Shown one piece after another: positions 42,653-51,985 of a DNA stretch of 64,000 nucleotides. Positions within the stretch are counted from its first letter, which is position 1. Each line of letters opens with the position of its first letter. This stretch comes from Tumebacillus lacus (GTDB taxonomy: Bacteria; Bacillota; Bacilli; Tumebacillales; Tumebacillaceae), in contig NZ_JAPMLT010000001.1 of assembly GCF_026410385.1 (NCBI RefSeq), positions 744,001-808,000 on the forward strand, written 5' to 3'. Under the pieces are notes generated by a model. It worked only from the letters and a program-made list of their open reading frames with translations, was not told the origin of the DNA and made no database searches. The position numbers and the translations under genes were made by a program.

Positions 42653-43867
42653 TCACTCCCCAAACGTCATCCACTTCTCCACGGTCCGCTTGAACAACTC
42701 CCACATATTCGCTTCCCCTACGTCCACGCCCGCGACCAGATCCACTTTGGCGACTTCCTTCTCGCCTTGCTTCACGGTCACTTGGCCGATGACTTGGCCC
42801 TTCTTGACCGGGGCTTTGATGTCTTCTTTCAGGGCGACGAGCTTTTGGTACGCCTCTTTCTTCTCGCCCTTCTTCATCAGGATGCCGACGGTGTCGTTTG
42901 CCACCAGCGGCAGTTCCGCGATCTTGCCTTTGTCGATCTTCACTTTCTCGACGACTTCGCCTTGTTTGTACAGGACTTCCGATTTGTAGTTGGCAAATCC
43001 GTAGTCCATCATCTGCGAGATTTCGGCGTTACGAGTCGGCGAGGTCGGTTCGCCCATAACCACAGCCACCAGACGGAATCCGTTGCGCTCTGCGGTAGCG
43101 GACAGGCAGTATTTCGCTTCTGCCGTGTAGCCGGTTTTCAGGCCGTCCATGCCGTTGTAGAACTTGACCAGTTTGTTGGTGTTGACGAGCCAGAACGGTT
43201 TCGCGCTGCTTTTGCGAAGGTGGTCTTCGTAGACAGCAGTATATTTCGTCACACCCTCATGCTTGAGCAGTTCGCGGGACATGATGGCGAGATCGTGCGC
43301 CGACGTATAGTGGTTGTCCGTCGGCAGGCCGTTCACATTGTTGAAATGCGTATCCGCGCAGCCGAGCTCTTGGGCGCGTTTGTTCATCATCGCGACGAAC
43401 TCCTGCTCCGAGCCCGCGATATGCTCCGCGACAGCCACCGCTGCGTCGTTGGCGGAGGCGACGGCGATGCCTTTGAACATCTCGTCCAAGGTCATCTCCT
43501 CCCCCGGCTCCAGGAAGATCTGGGAGCCGCCCATCGAGGCTGCGTATTCGCTGGTGCGGATCTTGTCTTCGAACTTCACTTTACCGTCCTTGACAGCGTC
43601 CATGATCAGGAGCATGGTCATGACTTTGGTCACCGAGGCGGGCGGCAGTTTTTCGTGGCTGTTTTTCTCAAATAAAACGGTGCCGGTCGCCGCATCCAGC
43701 AGGATCGCGGAGCCGGCTTCTTTGGCGAGGGCGGCTGGTTGGGCTTGCGGAGCGTCCGGTTTTTTCGCGTCTTTTTCCGCGAGTGCCGGGGCGGATGGCC
43801 CAAAAATAAGAGCGGTGGCGCAGACGACTGCGGCCGTATTGAAGAACGATTTTTTCAACAAGGACAT
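42653..43867 (-). CDS. dacF: D-alanyl-D-alanine carboxypeptidase (dacF position)
   Basis: A 404-residue secreted S11 peptidase with signal peptide 1-30 (ending ALA). The active-site motifs are SVTK in PPASVTKVMT, SAN in VASANDAAVAVAEH and KTG in MDGLKTGYTAEA. SAN replaces the usual SGN, a common variant. A C-terminal beta domain and an amphipathic terminal helix (WELFKRTVEKWMTF) would hold it to the outer membrane face. In gene order it follows pdp as DacF does in Bacillus. The spoIIA operon does not follow it here. Confidence 0.9.
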   Translation of the reverse strand: MSLLKKSFFNTAAVVCATALIFGPSAPALAEKDAKKPDAPQAQPAALAKEAGSAILLDAATGTVLFEKNSHEKLPPASVTKVMTMLLIMDAVKDGKVKFEDKIRTSEYAASMGGSQIFLEPGEEMTLDEMFKGIAVASANDAAVAVAEHIAGSEQEFVAMMNKRAQELGCADTHFNNVNGLPTDNHYTSAHDLAIMSRELLKHEGVTKYTAVYEDHLRKSSAKPFWLVNTNKLVKFYNGMDGLKTGYTAEAKYCLSATAERNGFRLVAVVMGEPTSPTRNAEISQMMDYGFANYKSEVLYKQGEVVEKVKIDKGKIAELPLVANDTVGILMKKGEKKEAYQKLVALKEDIKAPVKKGQVIGQVTVKQGEKEVAKVDLVAGVDVGEANMWELFKRTVEKWMTFGE

Positions 43868-43952
43868 AGGAAACCCTCCTGAAAGTTGATCACGCTTGTG
43901 CTAGTACCTGTAGGATGCTTCCAGTCGAGGTTTTTTATTACAAGACAAAAAA

Positions 43953-43976
43953 GAAAAACCCCTCCGGCCGGAGGGG
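43953..43976 (-). terminator. Terminator between DUF1540 and dacF
   Basis: CCCCTCCGGCCGGAGGGG is a perfect inverted repeat, followed by TTTTT on the minus strand. Confidence 0.8.
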
Positions 43977-43982
43977 ATGTTC

Positions 43983-44198
43983 TTAGTGCTGCGCGTCATG
44001 ACGCTCGCGGTACTCTTCTTTGCTGAGTCCGGAAGCGGCGCGATAATGATCTTTATAATCAAAGGTCCCACACATGGTTCCTTTGTTGGTGCCGACGACA
44101 TCGTTCCCGTTCGACGTGACTTCGATCTCGTCCGCTTTGCATGCTTTCTCCGCGTTATGAACGCACTCTTCCACCATGCATTTTACTCCTGCCGGCAT
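43983..44198 (-). CDS. DUF1540 small cysteine protein
   Basis: A 71-residue protein with the DUF1540 cysteine pattern: Cys7, Cys12, Cys20 and Cys43 (KCMVEECVHN...KAC...MCGTF). A charged tail (EEYRERHDAQH) ends it. DUF1540 proteins are thought to bind a metal, but their role is not established. GGGGGTGA lies upstream of the ATG. An ACCCCCTATGGGG palindrome at 44207-44219 overlaps this leader and resembles the CsoR operators of the copper operon. Confidence 0.82.
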   Translation of the reverse strand: MPAGVKCMVEECVHNAEKACKADEIEVTSNGNDVVGTNKGTMCGTFDYKDHYRAASGLSKEEYRERHDAQH

Positions 44199-44206
44199 AT
44201 GTACTC

Positions 44207-44219
44207 ACCCCCTATGGGG
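44207..44219 (-). promoter_or_regulatory. CsoR-operator-like palindrome before DUF1540
   Basis: ACCCCCTATGGGG shares the 12-base core ACCCCCTATGGG with the operator at 28618-28632. It lacks the outer TA pair of the true operators. Confidence 0.35.
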
Positions 44220-44269
44220 CTATTGTTGCCAGCGTTTGGACGGCATATACCGCAATCTCCCTTGCCTTC

Positions 44270-45598
44270 CTAAACAAACCGCTCCACGCCGTCGCGGGTG
44301 ACGACGCCGTAGATCAGGGTCGGCTGGACGGGAGCCTTCTCAGCGATCTCGTAGGCGGCGGTCAGGCGCTGCTGCACTTCGGCCAGTCGGCTCTCGTCGC
44401 CGACGTGCAAAGTGACGAGCGACTCGCCCGCTTCGACGCGGTCGCCGACTTTTTTGCGCAGGACGAGGCCGACGGCGAGGTCGATCTCCGACTCTTTGGT
44501 CTCGCGCCCCGCACCGAGCAGCATGGCGCAGGTGCCGACTTCTTCCGCGTGGATGCGGGTGACGTATCCGGCGCGGTCTGCGGGGAGCTCGACAGTCTTT
44601 TGCGCCTGCGGGAGAAGCTTCGGGTCGTCCGCGACGGCCGGATCGGCTCCCTGCGCCTTCAGGAAGCGTCGGAACGTGTCGAGGGCATGCCCTTGCTCCA
44701 GCGACTCGGTGAGCTTCTGACGAGCCTCCGCCGCGTCTTTGGCGACGCCTGCCGCGACGACCATGTACGAGCCGAGCACAAGGCACAGTTCGGTCAGGTC
44801 GGCCGGGCCTTGGCCGCGCAGGGTGTCGATCGCTTCTTGCACCTCCAGCGCGTTGCCGACGGCGTATCCGAGCGGCTGCTCCATGTCGGAGATGACGGCG
44901 ATCGTTTGGCGGCCGACCTCGTCGCCGATCTCAACCATCGCTTGGGCGAGGTCAAAGGAGCCGTCGAGCGTCTTCATAAAGGCGCCTTCGCCCGTTTTGA
45001 CGTCGAGGACGATGGCGTTGGCACCGGCGGCGATCTTCTTCGACATGATCGACGACGCGATCAACGGGATCGTATCGACAGTCGCCGTGACATCGCGCAG
45101 GGCGTACAGTTTTTTGTCTGCCGGGGCGATGCTGCCCGACTGCCCCATTAGCGCGGCTCCCAGCGTGTTGACGTTGTGAGCGAACTGCTCGGTGGTCAGC
45201 TCGATGGAGAAGCCTGGGATCGACTCCAATTTGTCAATCGTGCCGCCGGTGTGGCCGAGGCCGCGGCCGGACATTTTGGCGACCGGCACGCCGACAGACG
45301 CTACGAGCGGCAACAGCACCAGCGTGGTGGTGTCGCCGACGCCGCCGGTGGAGTGTTTGTCGACTTTGACGCCTTTGATCGCAGACAGGTCGATCTGATC
45401 GCCCGACGCCGCCATCGCCAGCGTCATGTGCGCGGTCTCCTGCGCGGTCATGCCCCGCAGGAAGATCGCCATGCACAGCGCCGACATTTGATAATCCGGG
45501 ATGCGGCCGTCCGTAAATCCGGTGATGACAAATTCGATCTCTTCCTTTGTCAGCACCTCGCCGTCCCGTTTTTTGTGAATGATGTCATACATTCTCAT
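44270..45598 (-). CDS. pdp: Pyrimidine-nucleoside phosphorylase
   Basis: A 442-residue enzyme that cleaves uridine, thymidine and deoxyuridine with phosphate. Signature text: [38 protein letters not shown] and [15 protein letters not shown]. The N-terminus [13 protein letters not shown] is typical. It overlaps deoB by four bases, and the two form a nucleoside-salvage operon. In Bacillus subtilis a purine phosphorylase occupies this place. Confidence 0.95.
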   Translation of the reverse strand: MRMYDIIHKKRDGEVLTKEEIEFVITGFTDGRIPDYQMSALCMAIFLRGMTAQETAHMTLAMAASGDQIDLSAIKGVKVDKHSTGGVGDTTTLVLLPLVASVGVPVAKMSGRGLGHTGGTIDKLESIPGFSIELTTEQFAHNVNTLGAALMGQSGSIAPADKKLYALRDVTATVDTIPLIASSIMSKKIAAGANAIVLDVKTGEGAFMKTLDGSFDLAQAMVEIGDEVGRQTIAVISDMEQPLGYAVGNALEVQEAIDTLRGQGPADLTELCLVLGSYMVVAAGVAKDAAEARQKLTESLEQGHALDTFRRFLKAQGADPAVADDPKLLPQAQKTVELPADRAGYVTRIHAEEVGTCAMLLGAGRETKESEIDLAVGLVLRKKVGDRVEAGESLVTLHVGDESRLAEVQQRLTAAYEIAEKAPVQPTLIYGVVTRDGVERFV

Positions 45599-46776
45599 GC
45601 GTTCGGCCCGATCTCTTTCAGGAAGGAAGTGCCGAGCGTGGTCGGTGCGTTCACGCCGAAGTTCTCGGAGAGCGTCGCGCCGATGTCGGCAAACGTGTCG
45701 CGGGTGCCGAGATCGACGTTGCCTTTGGCGTTTTTGCCGTAGACGAGCAGCGGCACGTACTCGCGGGAGTGGTCGGTGCCAGGCGTCGTCGGGTCACAGC
45801 CGTGGTCGGCGGAGAGGATCAAGAGATCGTCTTCGCGCAGAGCATCGAGGATCTCCGGCAGACGAGCGTCAAAGTCGCGGATCGACTGGGCAAATCCTTC
45901 CGGGTCGTTGCGGTGGCCGTACAGCGCGTCGAAATCGACGAGGTTGGCGAAGATGAGCCCTTTTTCCACGGTGCCCATCTGCTCGATGATCTTGTCGACG
46001 CCGTCCATGTTGCCTTCCGTGCCGACTTTGTCGTTGACGCCGGAGCCGCCGTAGATGTCGTAGATCTTGCCGATGCCCATCACGGTCAGGCCTTTTTCGT
46101 CCATTTCGTTGAGGACGGTGCGGCCGAAGTCGCGGGAGTAGTCGTGGCGGTTCGTGGTGCGTTTGTAGTCGCCGTTTGCGCCGATGAACGGACGCGCGAT
46201 GACGCGTCCGACGGCGTGCTCGCCGACGAGCAGTTCACGGGCGATCTTGCACATGTTGTACAGTTCTTCCAGCGGGATCACCTCTTCGTGAGCGGCGATC
46301 TGGAAGACGGAGTCTGCCGAGGTGTAGATGATCGGGTAGCCGGTGCGGACGTGTTCGTCGCCCAGTTCTTTGATAATCTCCGTGCCGGACGCCGGTTTGT
46401 TGCCGATCGTCTCGCGGCCGATGCGCGCTTCAAACGCGTCCATCAGGTCGCGCGGGAATCCTTCCGGGTAGACCGGGAGCGGTTTGTCGAGCTTGACGCC
46501 CATCATCTCCCAGTGACCGTTGGTGGTGTCTTTGCCGGCCGACTGCTCCGCCATGCGGCCGTAGGAGCCGATCGCGTCGATGTCGTTGGCGACGCCTTCG
46601 ATGTTGTGGATTTTGCCGAGGCCGAGTTTTTCCAAGTTCGGCACGCGCAGGCCGCCGACCGCCTTGGCGATGTTGGCGATGGTGTTGGAGCCTTGATCTC
46701 CATATTCAGCAGCGTCGTGACTTTCTCCGATGCCGCAGCTGTCCAGTACGATAAAGACAACGCGTTTGAACGCCAT
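45595..46776 (-). CDS. deoB: Phosphopentomutase
   Basis: A 393-residue, alkaline-phosphatase-fold phosphopentomutase that converts (deoxy)ribose-1-phosphate to the 5-phosphate. Metal ligands appear in [11 protein letters not shown] (Asp), [34 protein letters not shown] and [10 protein letters not shown]. It is the first gene of the deoB-pdp pair. A GAGG sequence lies before the ATG. The upstream gap 46777-47053 holds the xerD terminator and a hairpin. Confidence 0.96.
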   Translation of the reverse strand: MAFKRVVFIVLDSCGIGESHDAAEYGDQGSNTIANIAKAVGGLRVPNLEKLGLGKIHNIEGVANDIDAIGSYGRMAEQSAGKDTTNGHWEMMGVKLDKPLPVYPEGFPRDLMDAFEARIGRETIGNKPASGTEIIKELGDEHVRTGYPIIYTSADSVFQIAAHEEVIPLEELYNMCKIARELLVGEHAVGRVIARPFIGANGDYKRTTNRHDYSRDFGRTVLNEMDEKGLTVMGIGKIYDIYGGSGVNDKVGTEGNMDGVDKIIEQMGTVEKGLIFANLVDFDALYGHRNDPEGFAQSIRDFDARLPEILDALREDDLLILSADHGCDPTTPGTDHSREYVPLLVYGKNAKGNVDLGTRDTFADIGATLSENFGVNAPTTLGTSFLKEIGPNA

Positions 46777-46902
46777 AGTTGTATACCTCCGATTCAGGTG
46801 TGCTCTCTTCCTATTTTAGGGTATCTCTTTCCTGCCCATACCATTAACTTACCTGAAAGGACAGATGTCTGACAACCCTTAAAACAGGATATGAACACAG
46901 AG

Positions 46903-46934
46903 AAAAGGTCCGGCTGCTGGTTGCCGGACCTTTT
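46903..46934 (-). terminator. Terminator downstream of xerD
   Basis: AAAAGGTCCGGC pairs with GCCGGACCTTTT around an 8-base loop, in the gap between xerD and deoB. Confidence 0.75.
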
Positions 46935-46994
46935 CCACTAGGGGGATTGGGGGATTTCAGGATGAAACAGATTGATTAGCTGTGCTATACAGTA

Positions 46995-47027
46995 CGACCC
47001 ACCGCCTGCGAATGTGGGGGTGGGTCG
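46995..47027 (-). other. GC-rich hairpin just after xerD
   Basis: CGACCCACC pairs perfectly with GGTGGGTCG around a 15-base loop, 27 bases past the xerD stop. No T-tract follows on the minus strand, so it does not look like an intrinsic terminator. It may stabilise the transcript or be a remnant of a repeat. Confidence 0.5.
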
Positions 47028-47053
47028 AAAACATTTTTATAAAAAGATGAGAG

Positions 47054-47941
47054 CTAGGCGCGCGGGTGAGCCTTGGCGTAGACTTCTTTGAGCCGCGACT
47101 TGGTCAGATGGGTGTAGATCTGGGTCGTCGAGATGTCGGCGTGGCCGAGCATCTCCTGCACGGCGCGCAGGTCAGCGCCGTTTTCCAGCAGATGCGTGGC
47201 AAACGAATGCCGAAGCGTATGCGGTGTGATCTCTTTGCTGATCGCCGCCGCCATCGCGTATTTTTTAATGATCTTCCAAAAACCTTGGCGCGAGAGACGC
47301 TGGCCGTGGTGATTCAAAAACAACGACTCTTCCGACTGGTCGCGCAACAGCTTGTTTCGGGAGCGCATCACGTAGTCGCTGACCGATTTCAAGGCGACCG
47401 ACCCGAGCGGGATGATCCGCTCTTTGGAGCCTTTGCCGTAGCATTTGAGGAAGCCCATGTTCAGGTTGACATCGGAGCAGTTGAGCGACACGAGTTCGGA
47501 GACGCGAATCCCGGTTGCATAGAGCAATTCAAGCATCGCTTTGTCCCGAATCCCTGCGACTGTGCCGTAGTCCGGTCCATCAAGCAACGCCTCCACTTCC
47601 TGCACGGAGAGCACCTTCGGCAAACGTTTTTCGATTTTCGGCGACTCAAGGTTGGTCGTCGGATCTTGGTCGATCATCCCGTCGCGCAGCAAAAAGCCGT
47701 AAAAAGCCCGCATGCTGGCCAGGTTGCGAGAGATCGTCGAGGTCGCTCTCCCCCTGCGCTGCAGGTCGGCCAAATACGCGATCAGGTTGGCACGCCGCGT
47801 CTGGTTCAGATCGTGGATTTCATTTTTCTCCAAAAAGCCGACGTACTGGACCAGGTCGCGCTGATAAGATTCCAGCGTGTTGTGGGCGAGCCCTCTTTCA
47901 ACGGCCAGATAATGAATAAAACGTTCGATCAGCTTGTCCAT
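47054..47941 (-). CDS. xerD: Site-specific tyrosine recombinase XerD
   Basis: A 295-residue recombinase that resolves chromosome dimers at dif. The N-terminal SAM-like domain begins MDKLIERFIHYLAVERGLA. The catalytic residues are Arg in ATGIRVSEL, Lys in YGKGSKERIIPLG, the HxxR pair in HTLRHSFATHLLENG, His in LGHADISTTQIYTH and Tyr in that same block. ATG 47941 has AAAGGAG eight bases upstream. It lies between yqzK and deoB as in Bacillus. Confidence 0.95.
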   Translation of the reverse strand: MDKLIERFIHYLAVERGLAHNTLESYQRDLVQYVGFLEKNEIHDLNQTRRANLIAYLADLQRRGRATSTISRNLASMRAFYGFLLRDGMIDQDPTTNLESPKIEKRLPKVLSVQEVEALLDGPDYGTVAGIRDKAMLELLYATGIRVSELVSLNCSDVNLNMGFLKCYGKGSKERIIPLGSVALKSVSDYVMRSRNKLLRDQSEESLFLNHHGQRLSRQGFWKIIKKYAMAAAISKEITPHTLRHSFATHLLENGADLRAVQEMLGHADISTTQIYTHLTKSRLKEVYAKAHPRA

Positions 47942-48034
47942 GCAACAGACTCCTTTTGCCCATGCTTTCCACTGCCTCAAATTTCGGCAACGTACTGTGA
48001 AATTCCTGCAATCGGGCAAAAGTTATCGTTGTGA

Positions 48035-48280
48035 CTATTCACCAATTTGGTAAAAGACTGCAAGCCTTGCCAACAGTTCGTCCCACAAGGCGTGCGGACC
48101 CGCGCCGACTTCTGTGCTGACTTTGACCGCGTCGCCGCCGATCGGCTCTTTGTATTTGTTGGTCGTCGGCTGGATCATGTCCTGCACGATGCCCAGCAGT
48201 TTGAAACAGATGAAACTGAACAGCACGACAAATACGATCATCCGGCAAAACCGCGACACTTGCCGCAGCGATACGATCAT
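48035..48280 (-). CDS. yqzK: DUF4227 membrane protein, YqzK-like
   Basis: An 81-residue protein with one membrane helix near the N-terminus (MIVFVVLFSFICFKLLGIV) and an external tail. Size and position between fur and xerD match YqzK of Bacillus. The function is unknown. ATG 48280 follows GGAGGAAGGGGAG; GTG 48283 is an alternative start. Confidence 0.75.
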   Translation of the reverse strand: MIVSLRQVSRFCRMIVFVVLFSFICFKLLGIVQDMIQPTTNKYKEPIGGDAVKVSTEVGAGPHALWDELLARLAVFYQIGE

Positions 48281-48339
48281 CACGCTCTCCCCTTCCTCCG
48301 GGCTGTCCTCTTTTCCCTATAGGTATGACGGGCGAACGC

Positions 48340-48371
48340 AAAAAAGAAGGGCTCCGAGGAACCCTTCTCTG
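48340..48371 (-). terminator. Terminator after ald
   Basis: AGAAGGG pairs with CCCTTCT around a short loop, with TTTTTT on the minus strand. Confidence 0.8.
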
Positions 48372-48395
48372 GAATGTACGGATGCAGCGGCGCGA

Positions 48396-49511
48396 TTAGA
48401 TCGCGTTATGCAACTCGGTGAACTCGTAGCCGAGACCGGTCGCCACGCCTTCGTAGGTGATCTTGCCGTTGACGACGTTGACGCCTTTTGCGAGGGCCGC
48501 GTTGTCGAGGACCGCTTGACGCCAGCCTTTGTTCGCCAGTTGCAGCGCGTAGTCCATGGTGACGTTGGTCAGTGCCAGCGTCGAGGTGCGCGCCACTGCG
48601 CCCGGCATGTTGGCCACCGCGTAGTGGATGACGCCGTGCTTGACATAGGTCGGCTCGGAGTGGGTGGTGACGCGGTCGATCGTCTCGATGGAGCCGCCTT
48701 GGTCGATCGCCACGTCGACGATGACAGAGCCCGGGGACATCTGCTGAACCATGTATTCCTTGACGAGCTTCGGAGCGCGCGCGCCCGGGATCAGGACAGC
48801 ACCGATCAGCAGGTCTGCCTGACGCACCATCATCTCGATGTTGTAGGAGTTGGACATCAAGGTGCGCAGACGGCCGCCGAAGATGTCATCCAATTGACGC
48901 AGGCGGTTTTCGCTCTTGTCGATGATCGTGACGTTTGCACCCATGCCGAGCGCCATTTTCGCTGCGTTGGTGCCGACGATGCCGCCGCCGATGATGACGA
49001 CGTTGGCCGGCAGGACGCCCGGTACGCCGCCGAGCAGGATGCCTTTGCCGCCCCACGGCTTTTCGAGGAACTGTGCGCCGATCTGGACCGACATGCGGCC
49101 TGCGACTTCAGACATCGGGGTGAGCAGCGGCAGGGAACGATCCGGCAGCTGGATGGTTTCGTACGCGATGGCAACGACGTTTTTCTCAACCAGCGCCTTG
49201 GTCAGTTCCGGCTCCGGAGCGAGATGCAGATAGGTGAACAGGATCAGGCCGTCGCGGAAATAGCCGTATTCCGGAGCCATCGGCTCTTTGACTTTCATGA
49301 TCATGTCGGCCTTGCCCCAGACGTCTGCCGCGTTGTCGAGCATGATCGCGCCTGCGCCCTTGTAATCTTCGTCGGTAAAGCCGCTGCCGATGCCGGCAGA
49401 CGATTCGATGTATACTTCATGGCCTGCGAGCTTCAAAGCTTCGACGCCGGCCGGGGTGATAGCAACGCGGTTTTCGTTGTTCTTAATTTCCTTCGGAATC
49501 CCTACGATCAT
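48396..49511 (-). CDS. ald: Alanine dehydrogenase
   Basis: A 371-residue NAD-dependent enzyme that interconverts L-alanine and pyruvate plus ammonia. Family motifs: [20 protein letters not shown] at the start, [11 protein letters not shown], the NAD loop [20 protein letters not shown], and [15 protein letters not shown]. It feeds on alanine during growth and sporulation. It sits between fur and yqzK, which is not its place in Bacillus subtilis. A promoter is proposed at 49582-49610. Confidence 0.95.
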   Translation of the reverse strand: MIVGIPKEIKNNENRVAITPAGVEALKLAGHEVYIESSAGIGSGFTDEDYKGAGAIMLDNAADVWGKADMIMKVKEPMAPEYGYFRDGLILFTYLHLAPEPELTKALVEKNVVAIAYETIQLPDRSLPLLTPMSEVAGRMSVQIGAQFLEKPWGGKGILLGGVPGVLPANVVIIGGGIVGTNAAKMALGMGANVTIIDKSENRLRQLDDIFGGRLRTLMSNSYNIEMMVRQADLLIGAVLIPGARAPKLVKEYMVQQMSPGSVIVDVAIDQGGSIETIDRVTTHSEPTYVKHGVIHYAVANMPGAVARTSTLALTNVTMDYALQLANKGWRQAVLDNAALAKGVNVVNGKITYEGVATGLGYEFTELHNAI

Positions 49512-49581
49512 TGTATGTAGTCCCCTTTCAAATCTCTGCGGCGCGATGCACCGCCTGTCAATCTACTGCTATGTCATGCAA

Positions 49582-49610
49582 ATTTTATACCAAAAAGTGA
49601 CGGCTGGCAA
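49582..49610 (-). promoter_or_regulatory. Putative ald promoter
   Basis: Minus strand TTGCCA (49610-49605) and TAAAAT (49587-49582), spaced 17 bp, about 70 bp before the coding start. Confidence 0.45.
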
Positions 49611-49728
49611 AGATTTATTGAAAATCATGCTCGTCCACCTGTTATTCTGTACTTTTGTCCCACGATGATATACATGAATCCGCATACATCTGCAACTTCT
49701 TTCATGATCCGAAAGAAATTGCATGCAA

Positions 49729-49763
49729 AAAAATGCAGATCGCAACGAACTCCACGATCTGCG
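49729..49763 (-). terminator. Terminator after fur
   Basis: GCAGATCG pairs with CGATCTGC around a 12-base loop, then a T7 tract follows on the minus strand, right at the fur stop codon. Confidence 0.75.
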
Positions 49764-49764
49764 A

Positions 49765-50208
49765 CTATTTTTTCACATTGCGACAGGACGCGCAGTATCC
49801 CAGGAAGGACACGCGATGATCGACAATTTGGAAGTTGTGGTCGCGCTCGACGCGTTCTTCCAGATCGTCGAGCAAATCCTCAATCTCAGACAAGGTGCCG
49901 CATTTCACACAGATCAAATGATGGTGATGATGCGGATGGTCGTCCGAGCGAAATTCATAGCGGGCCACGCCGTCACCGAAGTTGAGCTTTTCAATGATTT
50001 TCAGGTCACACAGCAGGTCGAGCGTGCGGTAAACAGTTGCGAGCCCAATGTCCGGAGCCTTTTGCTTGACCAGCATAAAGATCTCCTCCGCACTGAGGTG
50101 GCTCTCTTCGTTTTCCAGCAGCACGCGCAGTGTCGCCTCGCGCTGAGGGGTCAATTTAAACTGCTCCGCATGGAGTTGTTTTTTTATCGTCTCGAGTTTT
50201 TCTTGCAT
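49765..50208 (-). CDS. fur: Ferric uptake regulator
   Basis: A 147-residue Fur-family repressor. The winged helix contains FKLTPQREATLRVLLENEESHLSAEEI and GLATVYRTLDLL. The dimerisation domain has HHHHHLICVKCG and the second zinc pair CASC near the end. Overall similarity to Bacillus Fur, and its place after spoIIM, favour Fur over PerR or Zur. It should repress iron uptake when Fe(II) is plentiful. Confidence 0.9.
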   Translation of the reverse strand: MQEKLETIKKQLHAEQFKLTPQREATLRVLLENEESHLSAEEIFMLVKQKAPDIGLATVYRTLDLLCDLKIIEKLNFGDGVARYEFRSDDHPHHHHHLICVKCGTLSEIEDLLDDLEERVERDHNFQIVDHRVSFLGYCASCRNVKK

Positions 50209-50281
50209 CGCAACCCCCTCCTAAGCGGCCTTTCGTCAAACTGTTTCCTATTATATGCAACCGTTTTAGCCGTGTCAAACT

Positions 50282-50779
50282 TTAGTTCCGGACTTGATGA
50301 TCCAGTCGTTTTTTTACTAGATCGACGGCCGTCCGCACCGCATCTTGCACCTCGGAGCGGTCGTCCTCCCCTGCGTGTCGGAGCAGATCGAGCAGTGCGG
50401 CGGCACTGCCGGGGATGCGGTATTGAGCAGCCTGTCCGACCGCCACGGCGAGGGCGCGCAACACCTCTGCCTGCGGGTGATCGAGCAGATCGCGGATCTC
50501 CTGGATGCCGCTCGGATAATCGGTGATCAGCATCGACGTGAACATCATCACCGACCGTTCGCGCACCTGCTCGTCCGCGTCAGCCGCGAGCCGCAGCACA
50601 TATGGTGTGAGGCTTTTGTCGCGCACCCACAGATCTTGGAGCAACGCGCAGGCCACCTGACGAATGGCAGGCAGAGCGGACATCGTCATTTTTTGGGCAT
50701 AGCGGGTCAAAGCGGGCCCGTCGCCGCGATGCGCTTCGAGCAGTTCGACGGCCATCTGAAGTTGCAATTGTTGATTCAT
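50282..50779 (-). CDS. Hypothetical HEAT-like helical repeat protein
   Basis: A 165-residue, all-helical, soluble protein with repeating helix pairs (LPAIRQVACALLQDLWVRD, DEQVRERSVMMFTSMLI, QAEVLRALAVAVGQAAQY). This looks like HEAT/PBS-type repeats. ATG 50779 follows GAGAGGGGTGG. It is a separate small unit between fur and the RNHCP gene. The function is unknown; protein-protein contact is likely. Confidence 0.6.
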   Translation of the reverse strand: MNQQLQLQMAVELLEAHRGDGPALTRYAQKMTMSALPAIRQVACALLQDLWVRDKSLTPYVLRLAADADEQVRERSVMMFTSMLITDYPSGIQEIRDLLDHPQAEVLRALAVAVGQAAQYRIPGSAAALLDLLRHAGEDDRSEVQDAVRTAVDLVKKRLDHQVRN

Positions 50780-50850
50780 AGCTGAGCCACCCCTCTCTGC
50801 TTCTATTATAAAAGAAGAGAGGAAAAGATCCTGTAAGCGGGATAACATCA

Positions 50851-50884
50851 AAAACAGCACTCACATGGAGAGTGCTGTTTTTTA
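50851..50884. terminator. Bidirectional terminator
   Basis: AAAACAGCACTC pairs with GAGTGCTGTTTT, with T-runs on both strands, past the RNHCP gene. Confidence 0.8.
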
Positions 50885-51214
50885 CAAGCTTTGTTTCTTC
50901 ATGATCGCCAGCATCCGGTCAAAGGAGTCCGGCTGGCTCGGATCATCAAGCGCCAGGCGATTGCGGCAGGTGTGACCGCAGGTGTCGCAGCGATGCACGA
51001 CCATGTAGCCTTTGTTTTTGTGCTCCTCGATGCGGATCGGCTCCAGCATGCCGCCGCAGTTTGCCGCGCGGTCGCCGGGGTTGATGTCGAGGTGCAGGGA
51101 GTAAAAACAGTTCGGGCAGTGGTTGCGGCAGGAGCCTTGTGCCAGCGGGCCGACTTCCGTGCCGCAATGCTGGCAGGTGAAAGATTCGTTGATAACGGTA
51201 AATTTGCGTGACAT
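50882..51214 (-). CDS. RNHCP-domain zinc protein
   Basis: A 110-residue protein with two zinc-ribbon-like parts: CQHCG, then the name motif RNHCPNC(F)YSLH, then CDTCGHTCRNRL. The RNHCP family is small and uncharacterised; binding to nucleic acid or ribosomes has been guessed but not shown. It follows spoIIM by about 28 bases and may share its transcript. Confidence 0.85.
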   Translation of the reverse strand: MSRKFTVINESFTCQHCGTEVGPLAQGSCRNHCPNCFYSLHLDINPGDRAANCGGMLEPIRIEEHKNKGYMVVHRCDTCGHTCRNRLALDDPSQPDSFDRMLAIMKKQSL

Positions 51215-51241
51215 GTCGTGCGGATTCGCTCCTTTTGTCTA

Positions 51242-51901
51242 TTACAGATGCGGGATGACGGCGCGCATCAGCGCCGGGGACAGGTAGCCTTCGACAAACG
51301 CGGCGAGGATCATCGCCATCGCCACCGTCGCGACCAGACCCGTGTACGAGAGAAAGTTGCGGTAGAGCATCGTGCCCGCGCTCATGCGGAGCACCGGTTG
51401 CTCGTGCCCGAACCGGCTCTTGACCAAGGCCAGCGAGAACGAGATGCCGGCGACGCCGCAGACCAGCAGGGCCGGGATGTAGATCAAATTTTGCGGCAGG
51501 ACGGCAGCCAGCGCAAACAGGATGCCCTTCGCCTGAAACTGCGAGACGACCACGCCGACGGTAAAGCCGATCATAAAGCCTTTGATGAAGATCAAGATCA
51601 CGATCACCGGCAGCCCGATGATCGACAGCCCGAGAATCCACAGCATCCCGGTCGTCTTCAAAAACCCGGCGGCCGAGTGCCACGCGATCTCCGACGGGGT
51701 GGTGCCGGTCTGCTCCATGTTTAACGCTTGGAAAAACCCTTTCAGCGCATCGTGGAGCGACTGGACCTGCGAATCGGCCAACGCGCCGACGACGATGGCG
51801 CCAAACAACACGCCGATCATAAACAGCACCGACACAAAGACAAACAAACTCATATGATCTTTCAGGTAGCCGGAGACAGAGATTTTCACCTTGCGTACCA
51901 T
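51242..51901 (-). CDS. spoIIM: Stage II sporulation protein M
   Basis: A 219-residue membrane protein with five or six helices and the family motif LPQNLIYIPALLVCGVAGISFSLAL in the middle. SpoIIM joins SpoIID and SpoIIP in the peptidoglycan-degrading complex that drives engulfment. It lies upstream of fur as in Bacillus. An AGGAGGG-type site precedes the ATG. Confidence 0.92.
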   Translation of the reverse strand: MVRKVKISVSGYLKDHMSLFVFVSVLFMIGVLFGAIVVGALADSQVQSLHDALKGFFQALNMEQTGTTPSEIAWHSAAGFLKTTGMLWILGLSIIGLPVIVILIFIKGFMIGFTVGVVVSQFQAKGILFALAAVLPQNLIYIPALLVCGVAGISFSLALVKSRFGHEQPVLRMSAGTMLYRNFLSYTGLVATVAMAMILAAFVEGYLSPALMRAVIPHL

Positions 51902-51985
51902 TGTTCGTAGCCCTCCTCTTTGTCCAACCTAACGCTACATCCTATGTGGACGAGAGGAAGTCTATGAATTTTTTTTAGAAGAGCA

